DNA from: an uncultured Porphyromonadaceae bacterium
GTDB taxonomy: Bacteria > Bacteroidota > Bacteroidia > Bacteroidales > Muribaculaceae
Direction: 5' to 3'
Assembly: GCA_905202215.1 (NCBI GenBank)
Contig: CAJKRG010000021.1
Coordinates: 1 to 42,021, forward strand
DNA length: 42,021 nt
Shown: positions 16,388 to 24,209 of the stretch, piece after piece
Position numbering within the stretch: the first letter of the stretch is position 1
How the letters are laid out: every line of letters begins with the position of its first letter
The notes under the pieces: generated by a model
What the model saw: the letters and a program-made list of their open reading frames with translations, nothing else
What the model was told of the DNA's origin: nothing
The model's database searches: none
Position numbers and translations under genes: made by a program

Positions 16388-16416
16388 ATTCGTCGTGATG
16401 ACGGGTAATTTTTTTT
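16388..16416 (+). terminator. First terminator of the short transcript
   Basis: A 7-bp stem (ATTCGTC / GACGGGT, two G:T pairs) with loop GTGAT is followed by AA and a run of eight T. Confidence 0.6.
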
Positions 16417-16422
16417 ATATTC

Positions 16423-16443
16423 GCCCCTCAGGGGGCTTTTTTT
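16423..16443 (+). terminator. Second terminator of the short transcript
   Basis: A 5-bp all-GC stem GCCCC (16423-16427) / GGGGC (16432-16436) with a 4-nt loop is followed by seven T. It has no T run on the minus strand, so it serves plus-strand transcripts. Confidence 0.65.
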
Positions 16444-17279
16444 GTAGCCTTGTTCTTCTTTTTCCCCGAGCCGCTCAGATCGCACTGAAGCTGTGCTCCG
16501 ACAAGGACAATAAGTTCATTACCAAAAGCTTTGGTCTTAAATGACCGTCTTTCAAACACAGGATCTTCATCGCTATACCAAGAATTCCCGTCTTTTAGAC
16601 GCATAGCAGACAGTACTACCTCATCGGGGCATCCTATGCGATGACGATAATTGATATCCATAATTATGCTGACATATCTGGAGGTACGGTAACCGAATGT
16701 GAATCCGCCCTCCATAATAAATCTTCCTATATTTCGTTCGGCTCTGTAGTATTCCTCACCGGCATCTGCCGGGTATTCGAAATCTCTATATGGATGCGCG
16801 TAGAGATCGTCATATGCAAAAGAGCGTGTTCCGATACCGACTCGACCGAAAAACTGCCATCGATGTAACTCATACCTGAAAATTGCTCCTGCTGTGATAG
16901 CCCATGTAAACGAGAAAGCATATCCCAGACCACACTCTATTTCATAACTCTCAAAATCAAGACCCGGCACCGGTTGCCAGTCGCTTTTCCACGGATCACC
17001 GCAGACATCTATCTGACCGTATGCCCCTACGAAACTATTGAAAAAACCAGCCATGCGCAGCGATATCTCGGTATTCACAGATTTACGGTCTCCGAAGAGT
17101 AGCGCATCGGCTCTATCGCCCGTATGGAACTGCTTGCCTATTGTCAGGCTCATGATATAAGGGCGTTTCAGCGGCCTGAACCGTGCCGTATCGGCAACAA
17201 TAGTGTCGGATCCGAACACCGGAAAGGCAAATACAAAGACGCATAAAAGCACCGACAGACATGGTATCAGTTTTCTCAT
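16428..17279 (-). CDS. Unrecognised secreted protein, probable outer-membrane beta-barrel
   Basis: I do not recognise a family. The 283-aa product starts with a signal peptide (1-23, ending VFG). The remainder alternates short hydrophobic and polar strands rich in aromatic residues (G-x-G-Y-A-F-S-F, R-V-G-I-G-T-R-S-F-A-Y, G-G-F-T-F-G-Y-R), as expected for an 8- to 12-stranded outer-membrane barrel; it ends in a lysine-rich tail. By eye its DNA is more AT-rich at third codon positions than its neighbours, which may indicate a recent arrival. It has its own consensus promoter and is divergent from dusB. Confidence 0.7.
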   Translation of the reverse strand: MRKLIPCLSVLLCVFVFAFPVFGSDTIVADTARFRPLKRPYIMSLTIGKQFHTGDRADALLFGDRKSVNTEISLRMAGFFNSFVGAYGQIDVCGDPWKSDWQPVPGLDFESYEIECGLGYAFSFTWAITAGAIFRYELHRWQFFGRVGIGTRSFAYDDLYAHPYRDFEYPADAGEEYYRAERNIGRFIMEGGFTFGYRTSRYVSIIMDINYRHRIGCPDEVVLSAMRLKDGNSWYSDEDPVFERRSFKTKAFGNELIVLVGAQLQCDLSGSGKKKNKATKKAP

Positions 17280-17301
17280 AAGTTACAGAGTTTAAGGCGA
17301 G

Positions 17302-17332
17302 CAAATATAGCAATATTAGGACGAAATTCCAA
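17302..17332 (-). promoter_or_regulatory. Promoter of the barrel-protein gene
   Basis: TATATTTG on the minus strand (17309-17302) and TTG (17332-17330) are 20 bp apart. The leader is about 15-20 nt. Confidence 0.7.
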
Positions 17333-17381
17333 GAAATTGGGTGATATGGTCTATAAAATTCTTAATCACTCAATTTTTTCG

Positions 17382-17389
17382 TATTTTTG
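17382..17389 (+). promoter_or_regulatory. -7 box of the dusB promoter
   Basis: TATTTTTG matches the -7 consensus 31 bp before the dusB ATG. No clear TTTG is found at the usual -33 distance. Confidence 0.6.
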
Positions 17390-17420
17390 CACCCGATTCC
17401 AATAAAAGAGGGTATTATAT

Positions 17421-18428
17421 ATGAAGATAGGAACTGTTGATTTAGGCGAGCGTCCGGTGGTGCTTGCACCGATGGAAGATGTCACCGATGCCTCTTTCCG
17501 CCTCATCTGCAAGGAGCAGGGCGCCGACATGACCTACTCTGAATTCGTGTCGGCCGACGCGCTTGTGCGCAATATCGCCGCCACCACCCGCAAGCTCCAT
17601 ATAGCCGAAGGCGAACGCCCCACCGCCATACAGATCTACGGCCGTGAGGTCGGGCCGATGGTAGAGGCTGCCAGAATCGTGGCAGAAGCCCGTCCAGATA
17701 TTCTCGACATCAATTTCGGATGCCCGGTCAAAAAAGTAGCGGGCAAGGGAGCGGGCGCAGGCATGCTCCGCGATATTCCAAAAATGCTCGAGATAACGCG
17801 CGCCGTAGTGCATGTCGTCGATATTCCCGTCACTGTCAAGACCCGTCTGGGATGGGACTGCAATTCCAAAATCATAGGCACTCTCGCCGAACAGCTGCAG
17901 GACTGCGGCATACAGGCGCTTACGGTGCACGGGCGTACCCGCTCGCAGATGTATACCGGCAGCGCCGACTGGGAAGAGATAGCCCGGATAAAAGAAAATC
18001 CGCGCTTCACTCTGCCCCTCATAGGCAACGGCGACATATGCACGCCTCAGGCCGTTGTCGATGCTTTCGGGCGCTATGGCGTTGACGGCGTGATGGTCGG
18101 ACGCGCGTCGATAGGCGCTCCGTGGATTTTCCGCGAGATGACTTCATATCTCCGCACAGGCAAAGTGGCCGAGGTGAGCAACGCCGAAAAATTCGCGCTG
18201 CTGCGCCGGCAGATACGCGAGAGCATAGAGCGTATCGACGAATACCGGGGCATTCTCCATATACGCCGTCATCTGGCCGCGTCGCCCCTGTTCAAAAGCA
18301 TACCCGGGTTCAGGCCGACGCGCATAGCCATGCTCAAGGCCGACACCCTCGACGAACTCGAGGCGATTCTCGAACATATCGAAAAAAACATATTGTCTTC
18401 ACCTACACAAGCTACAATCGAACAATGA
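17421..18428 (+). CDS. dusB: tRNA-dihydrouridine synthase
   Basis: Reduces specific uridines in the D-loop of tRNAs, using FMN and NADPH. The 335-aa protein begins with the FMN-binding barrel strand (V-V-L-A-P-M-E-D-V-T-D), carries the catalytic Cys101 in NFGCPVKKV, and has the conserved VHGRTR and GNGDI motifs. A C-terminal helical tRNA-binding domain follows (about 245-325). Length and motif order match the DusB subfamily. Its stop codon overlaps the start of the next gene (ATGA, 18425-18428). Confidence 0.93.
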   Translation: MKIGTVDLGERPVVLAPMEDVTDASFRLICKEQGADMTYSEFVSADALVRNIAATTRKLHIAEGERPTAIQIYGREVGPMVEAARIVAEARPDILDINFGCPVKKVAGKGAGAGMLRDIPKMLEITRAVVHVVDIPVTVKTRLGWDCNSKIIGTLAEQLQDCGIQALTVHGRTRSQMYTGSADWEEIARIKENPRFTLPLIGNGDICTPQAVVDAFGRYGVDGVMVGRASIGAPWIFREMTSYLRTGKVAEVSNAEKFALLRRQIRESIERIDEYRGILHIRRHLAASPLFKSIPGFRPTRIAMLKADTLDELEAILEHIEKNILSSPTQATIEQ

Positions 18429-19138
18429 AACAGCGAATCGTTATCCTGACTCTGCTCTTCTCCATTATAAATGTATGCGCGCGTGCGGAAGACGCACGCT
18501 ACACAATGAATGTAGCCAACTTCAACGCGCTCACCGTAGTCGACGGCATTGGCGTCGACTATCACTGCAACGCAGACTCCGCCGGATGGGTAGTATTCAC
18601 CGCCGATCCTGATCTCGCCTCCAAAATATCGTTCACCAACAATAAAGAACATCTCCGCATACAGACCCTCGCCGACGAACAGCCTCTCGCCGGACTGCCG
18701 AGGATACATGTCTACTCCGCCTCGCTGAGATATGTAGAGAACTCCGGCGACTCGACAGTGAGAGTATACTCCCCGGTACCTGCCCAGAAATTCACAGCCA
18801 AACAGATAGGAAACGGCACGCTCGAAGTCCACGGTCTCAGCACCGAAAAACTCGATGGCGATGCAGCGGCCGGAAACGGACGCCTCACCCTCGACGGCAA
18901 AGCCGACAAAGTGAAACTGCGCAACGTCGGCACAGGGCTGATCGACGCCTCCACACTCGCGACCGACAATATGTCGTGCTTCATTCTCGGGCCCGGTATT
19001 ATACACGTCCATGCTCCGGGAGAGCTGAAAATCACCGGAGCCGGATCGGGCAAGGTCATCAACCATGCCTCGGCCAAAAAGACATCGAACCGTTCAATCG
19101 GAATAAAGGTCGAACCCGCCGGTGAAGCGCAACCTTAG
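18425..19138 (+). CDS. DUF2807-type (GIN domain) secreted protein
   Basis: The 237-aa product has a signal peptide (1-20). The rest resembles the head GIN domain of putative auto-transporter adhesins, a right-handed stack of short strands rich in Gly, Asn and Asp (S-G-D-S-T-V-R-V, G-N-G-T-L-E-V-H, G-T-G-L-I-D-A, G-A-G-S-K-G style repeats near the end). Function of the family is unknown; it is common in Bacteroidota envelopes. The start is fixed by the ATGA overlap with dusB. The stop TAG is formed by TA from the original sequence and the first G of the adjoining mobile element; without the insertion the stop would be TAA at the same place, so the protein is intact. Confidence 0.8.
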   Translation: MKQRIVILTLLFSIINVCARAEDARYTMNVANFNALTVVDGIGVDYHCNADSAGWVVFTADPDLASKISFTNNKEHLRIQTLADEQPLAGLPRIHVYSASLRYVENSGDSTVRVYSPVPAQKFTAKQIGNGTLEVHGLSTEKLDGDAAAGNGRLTLDGKADKVKLRNVGTGLIDASTLATDNMSCFILGPGIIHVHAPGELKITGAGSGKVINHASAKKTSNRSIGIKVEPAGEAQP

Positions 19139-19470
19139 AGGTTGTCTCATAATATCTGTTAAACCACAGGTTGGTGGATTTTTGCTTAAATTGCACATTA
19201 TGAAGAGGGAGCATAGCGGTGGCTATGTGACTGATGAATGATGGGCAAGTTAACAAAAAGACACCAAGACAGCACTAATGTTAAAACACACCCTCTTTCT
19301 TTCAATTCTAATCAAAACATCCGCCATGATGGATTCAAAGGCTTCACCTCCAAAAATTCTGAGCGTCTTTATCTCTTCGGCTCAATCACATAGCCACCGC
19401 TATGCTCCTTCGTCTCAGATATAAATAGACTTTTTGGCCTGTGGTTTAACAGATATTATGAGACAATCTC
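19138..19470. mobile_element. MITE-like element with 33-bp terminal inverted repeats (copy 2)
   Basis: A 333-bp non-autonomous element. The ends 19138-19170 and 19438-19470 are 33-bp inverted repeats with one mismatch, starting GAG. It is flanked by TTA on both sides (19135-19137 and 19471-19473), a 3-bp target duplication. A second perfect inverted pair of 23 bp lies inside (19208-19230 and 19386-19408). The interior keeps a short remnant of coding sequence on the minus strand. GAG ends with a T-N-A duplication are typical of some IS5-group elements, so it may be an internally deleted derivative of one; that is inference. No other gene lies in this gap. Confidence 0.88.
19250..19381 (-). pseudogene. 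Possible C-terminal remnant of a transposase inside the MITE
   Basis: Forty-three codons are open on the minus strand and end at TAA (19252-19250); a TGA lies directly before them and there is no start codon. The translation is mixed hydrophobic and basic (G-G-E-A-F-E-S-I-M-A-D-V-L-I-R-I-E-R-K-R) and could be a transposase tail. The family cannot be named from so little sequence. Confidence 0.35.
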
Positions 19471-20930
19471 TTAAACAACGCACCGCCGGCTCTCTGAAAT
19501 GGAACCTTGTCGACCGGCTGTCGACACAGGTTCTCTATGCAGTCACCGGCATAGTGCTCGCACGTCTTCTCGATCAGGAAGACTTCGGTCTCGTCGGCGC
19601 CGTACTTGTCTTCCAGGCCTTCGCATCGCTACTTGTCGACAGCGGATTTTCTTTCGCCCTGCTGCAGAAACAGCGTCCCTCGCGGCTGGACTATTCAAGC
19701 GTGCTGTGGTTCAACCTCGGGGTGTCGGCCATGCTCTATGCCCTGCTTTTCATCGGCGCACCGCTCGTGGCGGCGTCATTCGGGGGCGACCCGCGCCTCA
19801 TACCGCTCTCGCGGGTCATGTTCCTGTCGCTGATTCTAAATGCGTCGGTCATCGTGCAGACCAACCGCCTCATGAAGGCCATGGACGTACGCATGGTCGC
19901 GGCTTCCAATTTCATAGGCCTCGTAGCCGGCGGCATCACGGGTATCACCCTCGCTTTCGCCGGAGCCGGCGCATGGGCCATCGTGTGGCAGACACTCGTC
20001 ATGGGTGCGTGCAAGGCTCTCGTGCTCTGGACATCGTCCCGATGGCGCCCCCTGCCACGCATTTCCGCCGCCTCCCTGAAGTCTTTTTTCGGCATCGGCT
20101 CCAAGATGATGTTCACCTCATTTCTCAACACCGTCTTTCTCAACATCTACTCCTTTATAATAGGCAACAGACTCGGCATGGCGCCACTTGGCTACTACAC
20201 CCAGGCCGACAAATGGAGCAAGATGGGCATATCGTCGCTCTCGCAGGTACTCACATCGACCTTCGTGCCTACACTCTCGGCCGTACAGGATCAGCCCGAG
20301 CGGTTCCGGCGCATATGCTCGAAAATGAACCGCTTTACGGCCTATCTCCTGTTTCCGGCCATGATAGGGCTTATGGTGATGGCACGCCCGATTTTCCACA
20401 CACTCTTCGGAGAAAAGTGGGATCCGTCGATTTTCCTCTTTCAGCTTCTTCTCCTGCGCGGCATTTTCACCGTAATGATATCGCTCTACAACAACTATCT
20501 CCTCGCCCTCGGAGATGCCCGCATCATCATGCGGCTCGAAATAGTGCGCGATGTCGCCGCCTTGATAGCGCTTGTGGCCACTCTTCCTTTTCTGGCAATC
20601 TCGCAGCCCGGCGATCCGGTCTACGGCATAGGCATAATGCTCTGGGGGCAGCTGGCGGCTTCTGTGATCACATGGGTACTGACGCTCTTCTACACCGTGC
20701 GTATCACCGGAGCAAAGCTATGGAGCTATCTGTACGATCTGATACCCTATTTTGCCCTGACGGCCGTCATAGTGCCGGTGATGTATCTCGCCTCCGGTCT
20801 TTTTGAAACGCCATTGTTAAAACTAAGCGCCGAAGCATTCACCTGCCTGGCGCTATACCTCGGCGCCAACGCCCTGCTCCGCAGCCGCGTGCAGCAGCAA
20901 GTCCTCGCCTATCTCAGAGGCCGGTTTTAG
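19458..20930 (+). CDS. Polysaccharide flippase (Wzx/MATE-like)
   Basis: A 490-aa integral membrane protein of the polysaccharide-transport (PST) branch of the MOP superfamily, which moves lipid-linked O-antigen or capsule repeats across the inner membrane. It shows about 12-14 hydrophobic segments and the usual opening S-L-K-Q-R-T-A-G-S-L-K-W-N-L-V-D-R, then L-x-x-E-D-F-G-L-V-G. The start ATG at 19458 and the next three codons lie inside the right inverted repeat of the mobile element; a TTG at 19434 would add eight element-encoded residues and is less likely. No glycosyltransferase genes are adjacent. No consensus promoter is visible in the element's right end. Confidence 0.9.
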   Translation: MRQSLKQRTAGSLKWNLVDRLSTQVLYAVTGIVLARLLDQEDFGLVGAVLVFQAFASLLVDSGFSFALLQKQRPSRLDYSSVLWFNLGVSAMLYALLFIGAPLVAASFGGDPRLIPLSRVMFLSLILNASVIVQTNRLMKAMDVRMVAASNFIGLVAGGITGITLAFAGAGAWAIVWQTLVMGACKALVLWTSSRWRPLPRISAASLKSFFGIGSKMMFTSFLNTVFLNIYSFIIGNRLGMAPLGYYTQADKWSKMGISSLSQVLTSTFVPTLSAVQDQPERFRRICSKMNRFTAYLLFPAMIGLMVMARPIFHTLFGEKWDPSIFLFQLLLLRGIFTVMISLYNNYLLALGDARIIMRLEIVRDVAALIALVATLPFLAISQPGDPVYGIGIMLWGQLAASVITWVLTLFYTVRITGAKLWSYLYDLIPYFALTAVIVPVMYLASGLFETPLLKLSAEAFTCLALYLGANALLRSRVQQQVLAYLRGRF

Positions 20931-21149
20931 GTTTTAGGAGCGAGTTGAGAGGGGCGAGGGACGAGTTTCTTCAGGGGCGAGGGACGAGGTACGAGGTACG
21001 AGGTTTTTTAGGGGCGAGGGGCGAGGTACGAGGGTTATAGGCCTGAGGGCGAAAACTCGCCCCCCGCTCCTCGTACCTCGCCCCTGAAAAAACTCGTACC
21101 TCGTCCCTCGCTCCTCGTACCTCTCCACTCGCCCCTAAAAAAATCGTCC
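20931..21149. repeat. Word-type inverted repeat between convergent genes (locus b)
   Basis: The whole 219-bp gap is made of 7- to 9-bp words (AGGGGCGAG, GGACGAG, GTACGAG, GAGCGAG) with T-rich separators (TTTTTTAG, TTTCTTCAG), and from about 21051 onward the reverse complement of the same vocabulary. The two halves can fold into one imperfect hairpin of about 200 nt. It starts right after the flippase stop TAG and ends at the stop TAG of the porin gene on the other strand, and both stop codons sit in TTTTAG-like or TAGGGACGA words of the repeat. Confidence 0.85.
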
Positions 21150-22469
21150 CTAAAAAGAAAACATGCACATAAGTTCGGCGCGGCGCGCATAGCGGTGCTG
21201 ACCGCTGAAATTGCCGCGTTTCCCTATATTGACTTCCGCACCGAGCTGCATACGCGGTGTCATATTCCAGAATACATTGGCCGTAGCGACCCAGCCGTAC
21301 TTATATTCGTCGGGGGAGACTGTATGGTCGGGCAAATAGCGCATCTGGCTCATACTGCCGCTCACAAACAGATTAGGCCGGAAATTATACTGCAAGCCGA
21401 GGCAATATCCTGCCGAAGCCGGCGCATAGAGCCAGCCCGGACGTGCCGGATCGCTCACGAGATCATAGTCGCCGAGGAGATCGCCCCCCAGACCAGCATA
21501 GCCATGGCCGTAGCAACCCGTGACATAAGTCGTGACCCTATCGCCTACATGAGCCACGGAACTCAGCATTGCGCCCCAGCCCGCACGGTTATGATTGGTC
21601 GAGGCAGCGATATCGCGGTACGACAGTGTGCGCACAATACCCGAAAGCCGCACATGTTGGCCCGGCGCCCACTGATACTGCGCGAAAGCCGCGAAATCGG
21701 GCATCCAGTTGTCGACTTTGGCGGTTGCGGTGCCGTCGGCGCCTATCGCCGCCGAGGGAGTCTCGGCCGAGACGGCAAATACCCATTTATCGCGTACCAC
21801 AGGCATATAGCGCACCAGCACCGAGGTCGGAGTTATCTTGTTGGTCGGCCCCTGGGCATCTACCACCGGTGGCAGCGCCGAAGGATCGGAAAAAGTCGAG
21901 GTAGCATATCCGACAGTGAAGTCATTGATGATCGCATATGCTTTTTTCAAGGTGAAATCGCGGAACTGGTATCCCCCGAAATTCGCCTCTATATAAAGCT
22001 GATACTCGCCGAGTGTCTTATTGCGGCCCAAAACACGGAAATAAAGACATGTTCCCGCCGGAGTGGTGTCGAAATGCCTTTTTTTGGTCGGATCGGGATG
22101 CATTGATATAAGATAGGGGATAAAACCGGGGGTAGGCATGGCTCCGCCCCAGTCGTAATAGGCACGCATGCGCACGGCGCCACCTATACCCATGGCGAGC
22201 TGCGCATCCTTACTCATAAAAAGGAAATAGGGAGCTGCCGGATCTGAAAAATGACGGAACTGATCGTAATAGAACCTGGAGATCTGCTCTCTTACGGAAT
22301 CGACGTATGCAGCCATTTCACCATCGGCGGGACGACCGTCGATATACACAAGTTTATGACTTTTCAACAGAGAATCGGTCTGGCTGTCGACCATATTTTT
22401 TGCCGATGCCAAGGACACGGACATAAAAAGTCCGATAATCAATGCAATAAACAGAAAGAAGCGACGCAT
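21150..22469 (-). CDS. DcaP-like outer-membrane porin
   Basis: The 439-aa product has a signal peptide (1-23). Residues about 25-75 form a helical segment of the kind found before the barrel in trimeric porins of the DcaP family. The rest is a beta-barrel with alternating strands and conserved G-x-x-R-M-R-A-Y-Y-D-W-G-G, and it ends in a terminal Phe (M-C-M-F-S-F), as outer-membrane barrels do. It probably lets small anionic or organic solutes pass. The gene follows glnA by 59 bp on the same strand; a 9-bp hairpin abuts its start codon. It may be cotranscribed with glnA, since no promoter is seen in the gap. Confidence 0.8.
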   Translation of the reverse strand: MRRFFLFIALIIGLFMSVSLASAKNMVDSQTDSLLKSHKLVYIDGRPADGEMAAYVDSVREQISRFYYDQFRHFSDPAAPYFLFMSKDAQLAMGIGGAVRMRAYYDWGGAMPTPGFIPYLISMHPDPTKKRHFDTTPAGTCLYFRVLGRNKTLGEYQLYIEANFGGYQFRDFTLKKAYAIINDFTVGYATSTFSDPSALPPVVDAQGPTNKITPTSVLVRYMPVVRDKWVFAVSAETPSAAIGADGTATAKVDNWMPDFAAFAQYQWAPGQHVRLSGIVRTLSYRDIAASTNHNRAGWGAMLSSVAHVGDRVTTYVTGCYGHGYAGLGGDLLGDYDLVSDPARPGWLYAPASAGYCLGLQYNFRPNLFVSGSMSQMRYLPDHTVSPDEYKYGWVATANVFWNMTPRMQLGAEVNIGKRGNFSGQHRYARRAELMCMFSF

Positions 22470-22470
22470 A

Positions 22471-22498
22471 ATGTTGGGAATGTTTTATATCCCAACAT
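22471..22498 (-). promoter_or_regulatory. Hairpin immediately before the porin start codon
   Basis: ATGTTGGGA (minus, 22498-22490) pairs perfectly with TCCCAACAT (22479-22471) around a 10-nt loop. It ends one base before the ATG at 22469 and has no T run, so it looks more like a translational or RNA-stability element than a terminator. Confidence 0.5.
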
Positions 22499-22528
22499 CT
22501 TGCGCCGCCGCTTTGTTCAAGTATGCGT

Positions 22529-24043
22529 TCAGCCGCAGTAGAAATGTTCGCGGACAATCTCGAGCATCAGTTCCGGATCACCGAGAGCGCGGGCATACCG
22601 GTCGCTGTCGAAAGACCGCAGGCGTTTCTCCACCGCCTTGAGCGCACCGGCCGGAAATACGCCGTATTCCTCAAACACTCCTTCGCGGGCCTCGAGGCAG
22701 TCGGCCGAGGCCGGGCAGTTTGCGGGCAAAGTCGGAAGCGAGGCTAATTTCGCGGCATTCTCAGGTTTGTGAATGTCGATATCCACATACTGGCGGCCTG
22801 CGACCTCAAGAGCATCCGGCATTTCGAAACCATGGCGCACAGCAACCGCCAGTCCGGCTATGAGCTGATATATGTCGGCCGAACAGTCGGCGGAACGGAT
22901 CTCAAAGGTCTGCTTCTGACGTGAGTCGACATCCTCGCAGGGAGTCGCACGTTTGGCGCCGTTAGCCGCAGCACACATATTGGCTTTGGCCGTCCACCCC
23001 AGGGGCACGCGCACAAGCACCGAGCGGTTGCGGTCGCCCCAGCAGATATTGGTGGGCGCTTCCTGATGAGGCACGAGCCGGAAATAAGATGTCGGATTGG
23101 CATTGCCGAAAGCCGTCAGGGCAGGCGCCAGATCCATGAGACCGGCTATGGCGCGGCGTGCGTCGTCGCTAAGACTGCCGTCGGGGGCAAGCATGGCGCT
23201 TGTGCCGTCGTCGTGTGTCAGCTTCATGTGTATATGAAGGCCGGAGCCGGCCTTTCCGACAGTGATTTTCGGAGCGAAAGTAATGTCGAGTCCTTCGCGC
23301 TGTGCCAGATTGCGGATCACCCACTTGGCGAGCATCAGCTGGTCGGCTGCCTCGCGGGCATCGACGGGCAGGAACTCGATCTCGTTCTGCTCGTATACCT
23401 TGCCGTCGAGCGTGAAATTGCCGACCTCGGAGTGTCCGTATTTGATCTGGGCGCCTGTGCGGGCGATATAGCTCATGCATAGGGTGCGGAAATCGTTGAA
23501 TTTGGCGAAGGGCGCCGATTCGTGATAGCCGCGCTGGTCGGTGGCGGGGAAGGTGCCGGGATCGTCGGCTATGACGTAGTACTCAAGTTCGCCCATTGCA
23601 TGGAAATGCAGTCCGGTTACGTCGGTGAACGCGCGGCAGGCCTTGTCGAGCATGTTTTCGGGTGCCGATTCGAGCGGCTTGCCGTCCTTGTCGAAGTAAG
23701 AACAGAGCATTGTCAGCGTCGGTAGTGGCGCAAACGGATCGACGAAGACCGTGCGGAAACGCGGCACTACGTAGAGATCTGAGCTTCCGGCCTCGATGAA
23801 GGGGAAGAGCGACGAACCGTCGACACGTTCGCCCAGCGTGAGGATGGTCTCGAGGTATGCCAGGCTGTTTATGACGAAGTTGAGTGTCTTGAGACGCCCG
23901 TCGGCGGCGGGATACATGAAATTAACCATTTCGATACCATTTTTGGTAACGAAATCGACGATGTCGGCCTTAGTGAAGTCGGCCGGTGCTTTCTGCAGGA
24001 AGGCCACCACGGCATTCTTGCTCAATTGTAGATCTTTGGTCAT
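22529..24043 (-). CDS. glnA: Glutamine synthetase (type I-like)
   Basis: Makes glutamine from glutamate, ammonia and ATP. The 504-aa protein has the N-terminal beta-grasp domain with F-M-Y-P-A-A-D-G-R-L-K, then the catalytic domain with metal-binding Glu residues (M-G-E-L-E-Y-Y, Y-E-Q-N-E-I-E-F), the nucleotide motif K-A-G-S-G-L-H-I-H (about 264-272) and the substrate segment N-P-T-S-Y-F-R-L-V-P. Length fits the GSI group rather than the 700-aa GSIII also found in Bacteroidota. It lies downstream of the dipeptide epimerase gene on the same strand, across a word-type repeat. No consensus promoter is visible upstream, so it may be read from the murein-peptide genes. Confidence 0.92.
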   Translation of the reverse strand: MTKDLQLSKNAVVAFLQKAPADFTKADIVDFVTKNGIEMVNFMYPAADGRLKTLNFVINSLAYLETILTLGERVDGSSLFPFIEAGSSDLYVVPRFRTVFVDPFAPLPTLTMLCSYFDKDGKPLESAPENMLDKACRAFTDVTGLHFHAMGELEYYVIADDPGTFPATDQRGYHESAPFAKFNDFRTLCMSYIARTGAQIKYGHSEVGNFTLDGKVYEQNEIEFLPVDAREAADQLMLAKWVIRNLAQREGLDITFAPKITVGKAGSGLHIHMKLTHDDGTSAMLAPDGSLSDDARRAIAGLMDLAPALTAFGNANPTSYFRLVPHQEAPTNICWGDRNRSVLVRVPLGWTAKANMCAAANGAKRATPCEDVDSRQKQTFEIRSADCSADIYQLIAGLAVAVRHGFEMPDALEVAGRQYVDIDIHKPENAAKLASLPTLPANCPASADCLEAREGVFEEYGVFPAGALKAVEKRLRSFDSDRYARALGDPELMLEIVREHFYCG

Positions 24044-24056
24044 GGTATTTTCAGGT

Positions 24057-24207
24057 CTGTGGGTCAGGGGGTGGTGGTTGATGGGTTAAAGATTATGGGT
24101 TATAGGTTATGGGTTAGTGAGTTGTCAAGATATACATATCGGCGTACGCCATGCCATTAACCAATAACCTTTAACCCTTAACCCATAACTACCACCCCCT
24201 AACCCCA
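24057..24207. repeat. Word-type inverted repeat between epimerase and glnA (locus c)
   Basis: The left arm (24057-24123) repeats GGGTTATGGG, GGTTATAGG and GGGTTAG-like words after a GGGGGTGGTGG block. The right arm (24154-24207) holds the reverse complement (CCATTAACC, AATAACC, TTTAACCC, TTAACCC, CCACCCCC). About 30 bp of unrelated sequence separates the arms. It fills the gap from the epimerase stop codon to just before the glnA start. Confidence 0.8.
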
Positions 24208-24209
24208 AA

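Larger units (their letters stand above)
16354..16443 (+). ncRNA. Candidate small RNA or short-peptide transcript with tandem terminators
   Basis: A promoter at 16340-16347 is followed within 100 bp by two intrinsic terminators: ATTCGTC (16388-16394) / GACGGGT (16100s equivalent at 16400-16406) then eight T (16109-16116 equivalent, 16409-16416), and GCCCC (16423-16427) / GGGGC (16432-16436) then seven T. The transcript would be about 60-90 nt. It contains a six-codon frame from ATG at 16360 (M-V-L-D-L-R, stop TGA). The second terminator overlaps the 3' end of the convergent gene at 16428. I could not assign it to a named RNA family. Confidence 0.5.

Noticed and set aside
20931..21149. CRISPR-like repeat array
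   Set aside because: Words are 7-9 bp, imperfect, without regular spacers, and the second half is the reverse complement of the first. No cas genes are near.
22471..22498. Terminator of glnA
   Set aside because: The stem has no T run on the minus strand and abuts the porin ATG, so a regulatory hairpin is more likely.
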